Shown here: positions 23,716 to 32,860 of the stretch, piece after piece
How the letters are laid out: every line of letters starts with the position of its first letter
How positions within the stretch are numbered: position 1 is the stretch's first letter
From: Halobacteriales archaeon
Lineage (GTDB): Archaea > Halobacteriota > Halobacteria > Halobacteriales > SKSH01
DNA length: 33,666 bases
Reading direction: 5' to 3'
Assembly: GCA_007118145.1 (NCBI GenBank)
Contig: SKSD01000063.1
Location: 1-33,666 of the forward strand
Translations under genes and position numbers: made by a program
The notes under the pieces: generated by a model
The model's input: only the letters and a program-made list of their open reading frames with translations
The model's database searches: none
Told to the model about the DNA's origin: nothing

Positions 23716-24726
23716 ATGCGCGTGGCTATCCTCGCCCACGAGAAGTTTCCAGACAGGGCGAAGACCGCGATCGGTATCCTACGGTATGCTGAGTACGATG
23801 TCGTCGCCGTCCTCGACCGAGACCGACCAGGCGAACGCGTCCATGACCACCTCAAGAACGTCCAGGACGCCCCGATCGTCGCCTCGATCGACGATATCGA
23901 TGAGTTCGATGCGTTGATCATCGGTATCGCACCGATCGGCGGTGGGTTCGATGAATCGTGGCGATCCGATGTCACCGGTGCGATCGAACGAGGATGTGAT
24001 ATCATCGCTGGGTTGCACTATCAACTGCAGGAAGATACCGAGTTGGCGTCGTTGGCTGACACACACGATGTTGAACTTCACGACGTTCGTGAGCCACCTG
24101 ACGACCTCAGCGTGAGTGAAGGTATCGCAGGCGATCTCGATGCGACCATCGTCCTCACCGTTGGGACCGACTGCTCTGTCGGGAAGATGACCGTCACCAT
24201 GGAACTCGTCGAGGCGCTTCGTGAGCGGGGCGTGTCGGTGTGCGCCATCCCGACCGGGCAGACCGGCATCATGATCGAGGGATGGGGGATCGCCGTCGAC
24301 CGCGTCATCAGTGATTTCACCGCTGGTGCGATCGAGCGGATGTTACTCGAACGTGCTGATGAGTACGACGTGCTCGTGGTCGAGGGACAGGGGAGTATCA
24401 CCCACCCCGCCTACTCAGGCGTGACGTGTAGCCTGCTCCACGGGTCGATGCCCGACCAGCTCATCCTCTGTCATGAACCGGGGAGGGAGGTCGTCCATGG
24501 CTACGAATCGTTCGAACTCCTCGATCTCGAGGCTGCTCGTGACCTCTACATCGAACTGGCCACACCGGTGGCACCGACCGAACTCGTCGGTGTGGCATTG
24601 AACACGCGATACCTGGATGAGGAGGAGGCAATCTCCGTCATCGAGTCGGTCGAGGTAGACCTCGATGTCACCTGTACCGACCCGGTCAGATACGGTGCGG
24701 ATGCTCTCGCTGAGGTGATCGGCTGA
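23716..24726 (+). CDS. dgcN: DUF1611 protein, probable D-glutamate N-acetyltransferase (DgcN-like)
   Basis: A 336-residue DUF1611 protein with a Rossmann-like N-terminal half (MRVAILAHEKF, DALIIGIAPIGG) and a P-loop-like C-terminal half starting GTDCSVGKMTVTMELVEAL at 150-168. Also present are ATPTGQTGIMIEG-like (observed IPTGQTGIMIEGWG) and VEGQGSITHPAYSGV segments. DUF1611 proteins coupled to an enolase-superfamily partner were shown to be D-Glu N-acetyltransferase (DgcN) acting before an N-acetyl-D-Glu racemase (DgcA), with the pathway reported in marine Proteobacteria and haloarchaea. Its stop shares one base with the epimerase ATG, so the two are coupled. The pairing is the main ground for the function. 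Confidence 0.82.
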   Translation: MRVAILAHEKFPDRAKTAIGILRYAEYDVVAVLDRDRPGERVHDHLKNVQDAPIVASIDDIDEFDALIIGIAPIGGGFDESWRSDVTGAIERGCDIIAGLHYQLQEDTELASLADTHDVELHDVREPPDDLSVSEGIAGDLDATIVLTVGTDCSVGKMTVTMELVEALRERGVSVCAIPTGQTGIMIEGWGIAVDRVISDFTAGAIERMLLERADEYDVLVVEGQGSITHPAYSGVTCSLLHGSMPDQLILCHEPGREVVHGYESFELLDLEAARDLYIELATPVAPTELVGVALNTRYLDEEEAISVIESVEVDLDVTCTDPVRYGADALAEVIG

Positions 24727-25763
24727 TGACACTGATAACCGACTTCGAGCGTGTCGAACTGCCGATGGAACGGCCGTTCACTATCGCGAGGGGGACGACC
24801 ACATCAGCAGAGAACGTGATCGTCACCATCGAAGACGACCTCGGAAACCGCGGGGTGGGCGGAGCAGCACCATCGCGCCATTACGGCGAGACCATCTCGA
24901 CCGTCATGGCTGTCCTCCCGGACCTGCTCCAGGTGGTCGAGCGCTTCGATACACCCGAACCGGTCGTCGCCATCGAGGATGCACTTGCGAAGGCCGTCCG
25001 TGCTAATCCAGCTGCGAAGGCGGCCATCTCGATCGCACTGCACGATCTCATCGGCAAGCGTCATGATCTCCCGGTGTTCAGCCTGTGGGGGCTCGATAAC
25101 GATACCATTGACACCTCGTTCACCATCGGTATCGATGAGCCACATGAGATGGCTGACCAGGCTGCCGAGGCGGTCGACGACGGTTACTCGATCCTCAAGA
25201 TCAAACTCGGCACCAAGAACGATCGCGAGATCATCGAATCGATCCGACGTGCGGTCCCACATGTGACGCTCCGTATCGATGCCAACGAGGCATGGGATGT
25301 GAAGGAGGCGGTCAAGATGGCGTCGTTCCTCGATGAACACGATATCGAGTTCATCGAGCAACCGGTCCCTGCGGAGTATCCCGAGGCGCTTGCGGCAGTC
25401 GGCGCGCGGTCGGTACTCCCCATCGCCGCCGATGAGAGTTGTATCACACTCGAGGATATCCCTGCGATCGCCTCAGCGGTCGATATCGCGAACATCAAGC
25501 TGATGAAATGTGGTGGCCTGCTCGAGGCACGTCGCATGGTGCACGCTGCACGTGCACACGGTCTTGAGGTGATGCTCGGATGCATGGCTGAGAGCAATGC
25601 ATCGATCGCTGGTGGTGCACACCTCGCTCCGATGCTCGACTATGCAGATCTCGATGGCTCGCTCTTGCTTGCTGATGACCCCTATGATGGACCGGTCAGA
25701 CGTGGTGGTGCGATCGAGCTCGATTCGTCGATCGCCGGTATCGGTACGACGCGCGTCGGCTAG
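24726..25763 (+). CDS. dgcA: Enolase-superfamily epimerase, probable N-acetyl-D-Glu racemase (DgcA-like)
   Basis: A 345-residue enolase-superfamily protein of the dipeptide epimerase (AEE) subgroup. The catalytic Lys is in the KIKLG motif (158-162). Metal ligands are Asp185 (RIDANEAW), Glu211 (FIEQP) and Asp236 (ADES). The second base is in NIKLMKCGG (Lys258), and the substrate segment is CMAESNASIA. In an isolated setting I would call it L-Ala-D/L-Glu epimerase. Haloarchaea lack murein peptides, and its fusion in one operon with a DUF1611 gene points to N-acetyl-glutamate racemisation instead. No deacetylase for the product is nearby. Confidence 0.86.
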   Translation: MTLITDFERVELPMERPFTIARGTTTSAENVIVTIEDDLGNRGVGGAAPSRHYGETISTVMAVLPDLLQVVERFDTPEPVVAIEDALAKAVRANPAAKAAISIALHDLIGKRHDLPVFSLWGLDNDTIDTSFTIGIDEPHEMADQAAEAVDDGYSILKIKLGTKNDREIIESIRRAVPHVTLRIDANEAWDVKEAVKMASFLDEHDIEFIEQPVPAEYPEALAAVGARSVLPIAADESCITLEDIPAIASAVDIANIKLMKCGGLLEARRMVHAARAHGLEVMLGCMAESNASIAGGAHLAPMLDYADLDGSLLLADDPYDGPVRRGGAIELDSSIAGIGTTRVG

Positions 25764-25871
25764 CCACGCAGACAGCGTCTCGCCGGTTCGATCCAGCGTT
25801 CAGAGCCGGTGTGCGTCCTGTTGGGGATATGGAGTTATGACGGATGGTTGCGTCATAGTGTGCGATACCGC

Positions 25872-26255
25872 ATGCAACCAATCACGCACTTCGAGCTGCC
25901 ATCGGACGACCTAGATCGTGCGACGAGTTTCTACGCCGAGGTATTCGGTTGGGACATCGAGGAGATACCTATGGGTGATGACGTGTACACCTCGGTGATC
26001 ACCACACGTGAGGGCGAGCACAGCGACAACGGTACCTCTGGCGGTATCAACGGGGCGATCATCGACCGGGAGACACCGCTCACCCATCCGATCATCACTA
26101 TGGAGGTAGCATCGATCGATATGTATCTGGAGGCGGTCGAGTCTGCAGGTGGTTCGGTCGTGTTCCCCAAATCGGATGCCAATGGGATGGGTTACTATGC
26201 CTACTTCGAGGATACCGAGGGGAACGTCCTCGGCCTCTGGGAATCACTGACGTGA
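25872..26255 (+). CDS. VOC family (glyoxalase-like) protein
   Basis: A 127-residue vicinal-oxygen-chelate protein with one repeat pair: ITHFELPSDDLDRATSFYAEVFGWDIEE and IITMEVASIDMYLEAVESAGG, ending EDTEGNVLGLWES. The N-terminal metal-ligand position is His in ITHFELP and the C-terminal one Glu in EDTEGNVLGLWE. Substrate is unknown; relatives range from glyoxalase to small-molecule binding proteins. I start at MQPITHFE, because the longer form adds an unconserved 21 residues. A TATA-like GATATGG lies about 45 nt upstream. It converges on thrS. Confidence 0.85.
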   Translation: MQPITHFELPSDDLDRATSFYAEVFGWDIEEIPMGDDVYTSVITTREGEHSDNGTSGGINGAIIDRETPLTHPIITMEVASIDMYLEAVESAGGSVVFPKSDANGMGYYAYFEDTEGNVLGLWESLT

Positions 26256-26257
26256 GG

Positions 26258-26284
26258 CGTCACAGCCTCCGTGGTGTGGTGACG
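26258..26284. terminator. Possible stem-loop between convergent genes
   Basis: CGTCAC at 26258-26263 pairs with GTGACG at 26279-26284 around a 15-nt loop, in the 50-bp gap between the VOC and thrS stop codons. It has only six base pairs and no T-tract, so it is a weak terminator candidate. Confidence 0.25.
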
Positions 26285-26305
26285 GCAGAGGGATAATCTG
26301 AGCGG

Positions 26306-28141
26306 TCAGATGAAGCGGGGGTGCTCGCTGACCTGACGGGGGAGATACAGCGGCCTGCGTGGGAATGCATTGATCTCAGCATCAACCTGTTCGACAAGCT
26401 CATCGAACGTCATCGTCACCTCATCACCCTCGACGCGGATGTTCACCCCGTACTCGTTACGTTCCATCTCCCGGTTACCGACAACGATGTAGTAGGGTAC
26501 CCAGTCGGTCTCTGCAGTCGCGATACGCTTACCGACGGATTCGTCACGGTCATCGATATCCGCCCTGATACCCTCGGCCTTGAGGCGATCGGCGAGCTCA
26601 TCACATGCCTCGAGGTGTGCCTCTGGCTGGACGGGGATGAAACGTACCTGCGTCGGTGAGAGCCAGGTAGGTAACTGTGGTACCGCTTCGCGTGCGGCAT
26701 CCTCGAGGATGGCGGCGAAGACACGCTCGATTCCTCCGGAGGGTGAGTAATGAAGGATGGTCGGATGATAGACCGTCTCGCCATCAGTGTACTCGATATC
26801 GAAGCGTTCGGCACTCTCAACATCGATCTGTACCGTCGAGCACTCGAATGGCCGACCGGTCCCGTCAACGGCCGCGAAATCGATCTTCGCCACCCAGTAC
26901 CGATGCCCACGCTCGGGGATTAACTCGACGAGTACAGGCGTATCGAGATCGTCGATGAGTGATGCAACCCACGCCGCATGCTCCTCGTAGAAGTCAGCCG
27001 TCATGCGGAAGATCGGAGCGTACCGCACTGCGAGGTCGTCACTGATATCGAGGGCGAGTTCTGCCTGTCGTTCGAACTCCTCGAGTGCGTGATCGACATC
27101 GAGCGTCGCGGTGTGCATATCTGGCATAGTGAACGCACGCAGCCGACGAAGCCCCGATACCTCACCACGTTGCTCTCGCCGGAACGAGTAGGTGCTCATC
27201 TCATAGACGCGAAGTGGCAGATCGTTCGCAGAGATGTGCATATCACGCATGATCGAGAACTGCCCGAAACAAGCCGCGAAACGAAGCATGAGCCGTCGAT
27301 TGCCGCTCTCGAAGCGGTACTGACGCTCACCGAACTTATCCGCATGCTCGCTGATCGCTCTGGCATCGAGGTCGTACATGATCGGCGTCTCGACCGGCAT
27401 GCCACCGTAGTCGACGACGAGGTCGGTCACGTACGCCATCAACTGATCGCGGATGAGCTTGCCACGGGGATACCACCTGAGGTTGCCAACGTCGCTCAGT
27501 TGGTCGTAACCGACGAATACCTTCTCTTGCATCAACGAGACGTGTGGTGCCTCACCCTTGTCGCCAGCACCACCCTCGACCTCGTCGGTGATGAGTGCCT
27601 GCATGCGATCGTCCACCTCGGCCTTGGCGGTGGCTGGGTCTTCACGTCTGCCGTCTGGGAAGTGCACCTCCCACGTGCTCGGTTCCCGCCCGGGTTCGTC
27701 TGGCTCGACCGCCTCCTCGAACTCACTGCTCACGTGTCTGGACAGCTCTGAGAGCGGGTGGCCCTTACAGCTCAGCTCGAAGCGTTTGTACCACCCAAAC
27801 GGTGCTCGCATGAGGTCGAACTCGTCCGCAAGGGCCGCCTCAAGGTCGACCATCACCTCCGTCGCCACATCCGGTGGAGCGAGGTCATCGCTCAGGTGTG
27901 CGTATGGATACAACACCACACGGGTTGTCTGGAGTTGGCCGGTGACATCACGTATCTCTGTGGCTGCGTTGGAGACAACAGCCTCGATGTCTTCTGCGTC
28001 ACCGGATTCCACGCTGATGAACGTGGCGACGCAGTCCTCCATACGGCCCTCCAACGGAACACCTTCGGTCTCAGCGAGGTCACCGATCTCCTCGGTGACC
28101 TCGAACTCGAGGTGGTCCGAATGAATGAACAACAACCGCAT
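26306..28141 (-). CDS. thrS: Threonyl-tRNA synthetase (archaeal type)
   Basis: A 611-residue class II aminoacyl-tRNA synthetase charging tRNA(Thr). The N-terminal domain (1 to about 145) is the archaeal editing module related to D-aminoacyl-tRNA deacylase, opening MRLLFIHSDHLEFEVTEE and ending near LSRHVS. The catalytic core shows the zinc-site segment RFAACFGQF, RREQRGEVSGLRRLRAFTMPDMHT, and PTILHYSPSGGIERVFAA. A C-terminal anticodon-binding domain (about 505-611) follows. I start at ATG 28141 because the editing domain begins there and a TATA box lies 26 nt upstream; the longer form adds 39 unconserved residues. It is divergent from pyrG. Confidence 0.97.
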   Translation of the reverse strand: MRLLFIHSDHLEFEVTEEIGDLAETEGVPLEGRMEDCVATFISVESGDAEDIEAVVSNAATEIRDVTGQLQTTRVVLYPYAHLSDDLAPPDVATEVMVDLEAALADEFDLMRAPFGWYKRFELSCKGHPLSELSRHVSSEFEEAVEPDEPGREPSTWEVHFPDGRREDPATAKAEVDDRMQALITDEVEGGAGDKGEAPHVSLMQEKVFVGYDQLSDVGNLRWYPRGKLIRDQLMAYVTDLVVDYGGMPVETPIMYDLDARAISEHADKFGERQYRFESGNRRLMLRFAACFGQFSIMRDMHISANDLPLRVYEMSTYSFRREQRGEVSGLRRLRAFTMPDMHTATLDVDHALEEFERQAELALDISDDLAVRYAPIFRMTADFYEEHAAWVASLIDDLDTPVLVELIPERGHRYWVAKIDFAAVDGTGRPFECSTVQIDVESAERFDIEYTDGETVYHPTILHYSPSGGIERVFAAILEDAAREAVPQLPTWLSPTQVRFIPVQPEAHLEACDELADRLKAEGIRADIDDRDESVGKRIATAETDWVPYYIVVGNREMERNEYGVNIRVEGDEVTMTFDELVEQVDAEINAFPRRPLYLPRQVSEHPRFI

Positions 28142-28160
28142 ACCACATCGATACCGACCG

Positions 28161-28170
28161 TGACTAAAAA
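28161..28170 (-). promoter_or_regulatory. TATA box of thrS
   Basis: The minus strand reads TTTTTAGTCA, centred about 26 nt before ATG 28141. Confidence 0.55.
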
Positions 28171-28233
28171 GCATGCCGAAGCAACTGATGTCGCCACGAC
28201 ATGTGTTGACACGGCAAGATGAGCGGTCGAAAT

Positions 28234-28242
28234 GGTTTTGAG
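28234..28242 (+). promoter_or_regulatory. TATA box of the pyrG-guaAb operon
   Basis: GGTTTTGAG, centred about 26 nt before ATG 28264. In-frame upstream ATGs would lie before or on the box. Confidence 0.45.
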
Positions 28243-28263
28243 CGAGGGATGTGGACACACAGT

Positions 28264-29910
28264 ATGCCCGACGATTTGCAGACGGGTTATGATCCTACAC
28301 TGGGTAACAAATTTATCTTCGTTACCGGCGGGGTCATGTCCGGACTGGGGAAAGGGATCACCGCCGCGAGCATCGGCAGGCTCTTAATCAACGCGGGGTT
28401 CGATGTGACGGCTGTCAAGGTAGACCCATACCTGAACGTCGACGCTGGGACGATGAATCCGTACCAACACGGTGAGGTATACGTCCTCAAAGATGGTGCG
28501 GAGGTTGACCTCGACCTCGGCAACTACGAGCGCTTCCTCGATATCGACATGACATCGGATCACAATGTCACCACGGGGAAGACGTACCAACACGTGATCG
28601 AGCGTGAGCGATCGGGTGATTACCTGGGTCGTACCGTACAGATCATTCCACACATCACCGACGATATCAAGCGCCGTATCCGCGAGGCGGCTGCGGGGAC
28701 AGATGTGTGCATCGTCGAGGTGGGTGGCACGGTGGGTGACATCGAGGGGATGCCGTACCTCGAGGCACTCAGGCAATTTGCCCATGAAGAAGACGAATCC
28801 GATGTGTTATTCGCACACGTGACGCTGGTACCTTACTCGAAAAATGGCGAGCAAAAGACCAAACCAACCCAGCACAGCGTGAAGGAACTGCGCTCGATCG
28901 GTCTCCAACCTGACGTCCTCGTCGGTAGGTCTGAACACCGCCTCACCACATCGACACGGAAGAAAATAGCCCTCTTTTGTGACGTGCCGACTCGAGCTGT
29001 CTTTTCCAACCCTGACGTGGACGATATCTACAAGGTACCACTCGTTGTCGAGGATGAGGGTCTCGACGAGTACGTCCTCGAACACCTCGGCCTTGCCGAC
29101 CGTGCACTCACCAGTGATGCGCGTGATACCGCATGGCGTGAGACCGTATTACAGGATGCAGACGAGACGATCGATATCGCACTGGTCGGCAAGTATGCCC
29201 TCGAGGATGCATACATGTCGATCTATGAGGCGCTCAAACACGCCGGCTTCGAACTCGGGGTGGATGTCAACGTCAAGTGGGTTGCCAGCGATGAGATGAC
29301 CGATACGCATCACGACCGACTCAACTCGGCGACAGGTATCGTCGTCCCCGGTGGGTTCGGCAGCCGCGGTACGGAGGGTAAGATCGCCGCCATCGGGCAT
29401 GCTCGGACAGAGGGAATCCCATTCCTTGGACTGTGTCTCGGCTTTCAGATGGCTGTCGTCGAGTATGCGAGGAACGTCCTCGGTCTCGATGGTGCGCATT
29501 CGACGGAGGTCGATGCCGACACCCCTCATCCCGTGATCGACCTACTTCCAGAGCAACACGAACTCGACGAGCTCGGTGGGACGATGCGCCTCGGTGCACA
29601 CGAGACACAGATCGAGTCAGGGACGATCGCACACGAGATCTACGGAGACACGAGCTGTACCGAGCGACATCGCCACCGCTATGAGGTGAACCCCAACTAC
29701 ATCGAGGCACTCACCGATGCCGGACTCCAGTTCTCCGGATGGTGTGGACCGCGGATGGAGATCCTCGAGATCGAGGAACATCCCTTCTTCATCGGCACAC
29801 AGTTCCATCCCGAGTTCAGGTCACGTCCGGGGCGTGCCAGCCCACCGTTCATCCATTTCCTGGAGGCAGCGATCGCCGAACGCCATCAGACACGAGAGGT
29901 TGAAGCCTGA
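28264..29910 (+). CDS. pyrG: CTP synthase
   Basis: A 548-residue cytosolic enzyme that makes CTP from UTP, ATP and glutamine. The amidoligase half begins [25 protein letters not shown] and contains [19 protein letters not shown] and [11 protein letters not shown]. The glutaminase half has [14 protein letters not shown], the nucleophile Cys in [17 protein letters not shown], and [15 protein letters not shown] with the His-Glu pair. The length is as expected. I start at MPDDLQTGY because the TATA box lies 26 nt upstream. guaAb follows with 4 nt between stop and start, so both nucleotide synthases share one mRNA. Confidence 0.97.
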   Translation: MPDDLQTGYDPTLGNKFIFVTGGVMSGLGKGITAASIGRLLINAGFDVTAVKVDPYLNVDAGTMNPYQHGEVYVLKDGAEVDLDLGNYERFLDIDMTSDHNVTTGKTYQHVIERERSGDYLGRTVQIIPHITDDIKRRIREAAAGTDVCIVEVGGTVGDIEGMPYLEALRQFAHEEDESDVLFAHVTLVPYSKNGEQKTKPTQHSVKELRSIGLQPDVLVGRSEHRLTTSTRKKIALFCDVPTRAVFSNPDVDDIYKVPLVVEDEGLDEYVLEHLGLADRALTSDARDTAWRETVLQDADETIDIALVGKYALEDAYMSIYEALKHAGFELGVDVNVKWVASDEMTDTHHDRLNSATGIVVPGGFGSRGTEGKIAAIGHARTEGIPFLGLCLGFQMAVVEYARNVLGLDGAHSTEVDADTPHPVIDLLPEQHELDELGGTMRLGAHETQIESGTIAHEIYGDTSCTERHRHRYEVNPNYIEALTDAGLQFSGWCGPRMEILEIEEHPFFIGTQFHPEFRSRPGRASPPFIHFLEAAIAERHQTREVEA

Positions 29911-29914
29911 GGCC

Positions 29915-30832
29915 ATGGAGGACGCAGCACGATTCATCGAGGACGCGGTCGAGGAGATCTACCAAGCCGTCGGTGACCGCCAGGCATTGATCGCACTCTC
30001 AGGTGGTGTTGACTCATCGGTCTCAGCCGCCTTGACACACCGAGCCATCGGTGACCAGCTCACCCCCGTGTATGTTGACACGGGGTTGATGCGACAGGGA
30101 GAGACCGAACAGATCCGTGAGACCTTCGGTCACATGGACGACCTTCGCATCATCGACGCGCGTGAAGCATTCCTCGATGCTCTCACGGGCGTGATCGACC
30201 CTGAGCGAAAGCGCCAGGTCATCGGCGAGCAGTTCATCCGAACCTTCGAGTCGGTGGCCAGTGAGATCGATGCGGAGGTACTCGTCCAGGGGACGATCTA
30301 CCCAGACAGGATCGAGAGCGAGGGTAACATCAAGTCCCATCACAACGTGGGCGGGCTTCCCGACGTGATCGATTTCGAGACGATCGTCGAACCGGTCCGT
30401 GAACTCTACAAGGACCAGGTGCGTGATGTGGCACGCGAACTCGGGCTATCGGACGAAATCGCCGAACGCATGCCGTTTCCTGGACCGGGTCTGGCCGTGC
30501 GCGTCATCGGTGAAGTGACCGAGGAGAAACTCGCCGTGGCACGAGGTGCCACCGCCATCGTCGAGGACGAACTCGAGGCGTACGAGCCATGGCAGGCGTT
30601 CGCTGCGGTACTGGCAAAGGGCACGGGTGTCAAGGGAGACAACCGAATCCACGGCTGGGTCGTCGCCATCCGCTCGGTCGAGAGTCGTGACGGGATGACC
30701 GCACAGGCACAGCAACTCGATTGGCAGACGTTGCAGATGATACAAAGTCGCATCACCGGAGAGATAGACGGAGTGGCACGAGTCGTCTATGACGTGACCC
30801 ACAAACCACCAGCGACCATCGAGTATGAGTGA
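29915..30832 (+). CDS. guaAb: GMP synthase, ATP-pyrophosphatase subunit
   Basis: A 305-residue subunit that activates XMP with ATP and aminates it to GMP. Archaea use separate subunits, and the glutaminase part (GuaAa) is not in this window. The PP-loop is [51 protein letters not shown] and the terminal [11 protein letters not shown] are family signatures. I start at ATG 29915, because upstream in-frame codons overlap pyrG out of frame with no similarity. Its stop lies inside the next gene by 8 nt, indicating coupled translation. Confidence 0.96.
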   Translation: MEDAARFIEDAVEEIYQAVGDRQALIALSGGVDSSVSAALTHRAIGDQLTPVYVDTGLMRQGETEQIRETFGHMDDLRIIDAREAFLDALTGVIDPERKRQVIGEQFIRTFESVASEIDAEVLVQGTIYPDRIESEGNIKSHHNVGGLPDVIDFETIVEPVRELYKDQVRDVARELGLSDEIAERMPFPGPGLAVRVIGEVTEEKLAVARGATAIVEDELEAYEPWQAFAAVLAKGTGVKGDNRIHGWVVAIRSVESRDGMTAQAQQLDWQTLQMIQSRITGEIDGVARVVYDVTHKPPATIEYE

Positions 30833-31184
30833 CATCATCCTCCTCGGATCGGATCCGTTTGACCTCGGTTTGCGCCTCGAGGCGGCATCGTTCGAGGTGT
30901 CCAAGCTCGATGGCTACCCGACCGGTGTTGACCTCGAAACGGTCGGGATCACTGATGCACTCGTCCTCCTGGTCACCGATGTCAAGCTGGCCTCACTCAT
31001 CCCGGTGGCACGTGAGCAAAACGAGACTATCCAGGTCGTCCTCTATACCGATGATCGACTCCCACCGTTCGCCAGTGCACAGGCAGACCTTGCAGTCGAT
31101 CCCGATCTGGTCGACCCGGATGAGTTCATCGAGGCGGTCATTGACCGTATCCAATCGGTCACCTCACCTCACGAACGCAACTGA
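30825..31184 (+). CDS. DUF7126-like small protein coupled to GMP synthase
   Basis: A 119-residue acidic protein that I believe belongs to the haloarchaeal family DUF7126. The alternating strand/helix pattern ([80 protein letters not shown]) is a Rossmann-like or receiver-like fold without phosphoacceptor Asp in the usual place. The first 8 nt overlap guaAb, so it should be made in step with it. I suggest a partner or regulator of the GMP synthase subunits; this is inferred from linkage alone. Confidence 0.78.
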   Translation: MSDIILLGSDPFDLGLRLEAASFEVSKLDGYPTGVDLETVGITDALVLLVTDVKLASLIPVAREQNETIQVVLYTDDRLPPFASAQADLAVDPDLVDPDEFIEAVIDRIQSVTSPHERN

Positions 31185-31203
31185 AGAGACGACGCAACGG
31201 TAC

Positions 31204-31728
31204 TCATTGCTCCGTTTCGTCATCCATCCCGACGATCGCGAGACCGATGAGATACTCAAGTTCGGGGAACACGATCTCGGCGAGAGCGAGGTCGATCACC
31301 GATTGTTCCGCTGGAAAACAGCAGACGAGGACACCGTTGCGTATCCCTGCGAAGGTCCGATCGACGACAGCCTCCGTGCCGAGTTGCTCGAGCAACAGGT
31401 GACGGAGAATCTCTCCAACCCCAGGGAGCGTCTTGATTAACATCTTGGTGATCGCCTCCTCGGTGACATCACGCCCGTGTAAGCCGAGACCACCATTGAC
31501 GATGATAGCGTGGACATCGTCACGCTTGCACAGTCGATTGATCACCCGCTGGATCTGATCGTAATCGTCGTTGATGAGCTCGCGGATCGGAACCTCGTAC
31601 CCAGCCGATTCGACCAGTTCGACGATGTGATCACCAGGGTCGTCCTCCTCGAGTGTCCGGAAAGTCGTGATCGAGAGGACGGCGATCCCGATCTCGTCTG
31701 GAACCGGCGCTGGCTCGACTGCAGGCAT
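31204..31728 (-). CDS. MoaB/MogA family protein with altered active-site motifs
   Basis: A 174-residue protein of the MoaB/MogA fold, which in its active form adenylates molybdopterin during molybdenum cofactor synthesis. The fold outline is clear: IGIAVLSITTFRTLEEDDPGD, YEVPIRELINDDYDQIQRVI, HAIIVNGG, RDVTEEAI, LPGVGEILRH. However, the usual GGTG reads GGLG (79-82), the SRA-type segment reads DRT (123-125), and the LPGS/LPG-type loop reads FPAE (138-141), all lying in the binding pocket. Either a divergent enzyme or a non-catalytic relative is possible. I start at MPAVEPAP; two upstream ATGs in frame would add poorly supported residues. No other molybdenum genes are nearby, apart from the MoaD-like SAMP1. 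Confidence 0.82.
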   Translation of the reverse strand: MPAVEPAPVPDEIGIAVLSITTFRTLEEDDPGDHIVELVESAGYEVPIRELINDDYDQIQRVINRLCKRDDVHAIIVNGGLGLHGRDVTEEAITKMLIKTLPGVGEILRHLLLEQLGTEAVVDRTFAGIRNGVLVCCFPAEQSVIDLALAEIVFPELEYLIGLAIVGMDDETEQ

Positions 31729-31780
31729 GCCTGCACCATGGAACCCCGATGAGTTGAGTGGTCCGGTCGACGACACCCAC

Positions 31781-31798
31781 TTCATAAGGCGTTTTGCC
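31781..31798 (+). promoter_or_regulatory. Promoter of the dehydrogenase gene
   Basis: TTCATAAGG (31781-31789) followed by GTTTTGCC (31791-31798). The second is centred 26 nt before ATG 31820; the first is 35 nt before it. Either could be the TATA box. Confidence 0.4.
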
Positions 31799-31819
31799 AC
31801 CCGCTTCGAGGCAACAACC

Positions 31820-32860
31820 ATGCGAGCTGTGCAGTTTACTGCTCACGGGGGGCGTGAGGTGATCACGTATGACTCGTATCCCGATCCAGAACCCGGCCCG
31901 AATGAGGTGCTGGTCGAGCTCAAGGCGGGCGCATTGAATCACCTTGACATACACACGAGGAACGGCCTGCCGGGCGTCGACCTCGACCTCCCCCATGTCC
32001 CTGGCAGCGATGGTGCAGGCGTGGTGATCGGTGTCGGCGAGACTGTGACCAGGTTCGAACCCGGTGATCGGGTGGCACTCCTCGCCGGGGTGTCATGTGG
32101 TCATTGCGAGCACTGTCGTCACGGTGAGACCCCGCTGTGTGACCGGTATCACGTCATCGGTGAGCATGTCCAGGGAGTCCATGCCGAACGTGCAGCCATC
32201 CCGGAGGACAACCTCACACCAGTTCCTGAGGGGGTTGACTGGTCGACAGCTGCAGCGGCACCGCTCGTCTTCCAGACGGCATGGCGCATGCTGATGACGC
32301 GGGCGGATATCGACCCTGGAGACCTCGTCCTCGTCCACGGGTCGACAGGTGGCGTGGGTCACGCAGCGGTGCAGATCGCCGATCACGCCGGGGCCACCGT
32401 CATCGCCACCGGCGGTGACGACGATAGGCTGGAAACCGTCATCGAACTCGGTGCGGCCGAGGTGATCAACTACAACAATACGTCGTTCAAGGAGGCTATC
32501 AAGGCGCTCACCGACGGTCGTGGTGTTGATGTCGTCGTCGATCATATCGGTGAGGCGACCTGGGAGGACTCATTGAAATGTCTCGTCAAGGGTGGCACGC
32601 TCGTCACCTGTGGTGCCACGACCGGTCCGATAGTGACGACGAACGTCAACCGGATCTTCTGGAAGGGACTCTCCATCCACGGGTCGACGATGGGTACACC
32701 TGGCGAGTCGGAGGACGTCCTCGATCTCGTCTGGTCTGGGGTGATGCAGCCGGTCATCAGGGAGACCTTACCAATGAGCGAGTCAGCCGAGGCGCACCGC
32801 ATCATCGAGGAGCGAGAAGGTGTCGGCAAGGTGGTCGTCATCCCCGATAGTCAGTTATGA
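31820..32860 (+). CDS. Zinc-binding-lobe medium-chain dehydrogenase/reductase
   Basis: A 346-residue NAD(P)H-dependent alcohol dehydrogenase/quinone oxidoreductase-type protein. The structural zinc lobe is intact: CGHCEHCRHGETPLC (C-x2-C-x2-C-x7-C). At the catalytic zinc site the usual Cys is replaced by LNHLDIHTRNG and the usual GHE by PGSDGAG, as in quinone reductases. So it likely keeps one zinc and no catalytic zinc. The Rossmann motif is HGSTGGVGHAAVQ. Substrate unknown. I start at MRAVQFTAHGG, consistent with the family. The next gene overlaps it by 4 nt. Confidence 0.92.
   Translation: MRAVQFTAHGGREVITYDSYPDPEPGPNEVLVELKAGALNHLDIHTRNGLPGVDLDLPHVPGSDGAGVVIGVGETVTRFEPGDRVALLAGVSCGHCEHCRHGETPLCDRYHVIGEHVQGVHAERAAIPEDNLTPVPEGVDWSTAAAAPLVFQTAWRMLMTRADIDPGDLVLVHGSTGGVGHAAVQIADHAGATVIATGGDDDRLETVIELGAAEVINYNNTSFKEAIKALTDGRGVDVVVDHIGEATWEDSLKCLVKGGTLVTCGATTGPIVTTNVNRIFWKGLSIHGSTMGTPGESEDVLDLVWSGVMQPVIRETLPMSESAEAHRIIEEREGVGKVVVIPDSQL

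Noticed and set aside
23207-23917. A 236-codon plus-strand frame running from the Vms1-like gene into dgcN
   Set aside because: Out of frame with both genes and rich in Ser, Arg and His; no motif.
26978-27751. A 257-codon plus-strand frame inside thrS
   Set aside because: It lies wholly antisense to a well-conserved ThrRS and has no recognisable domain.
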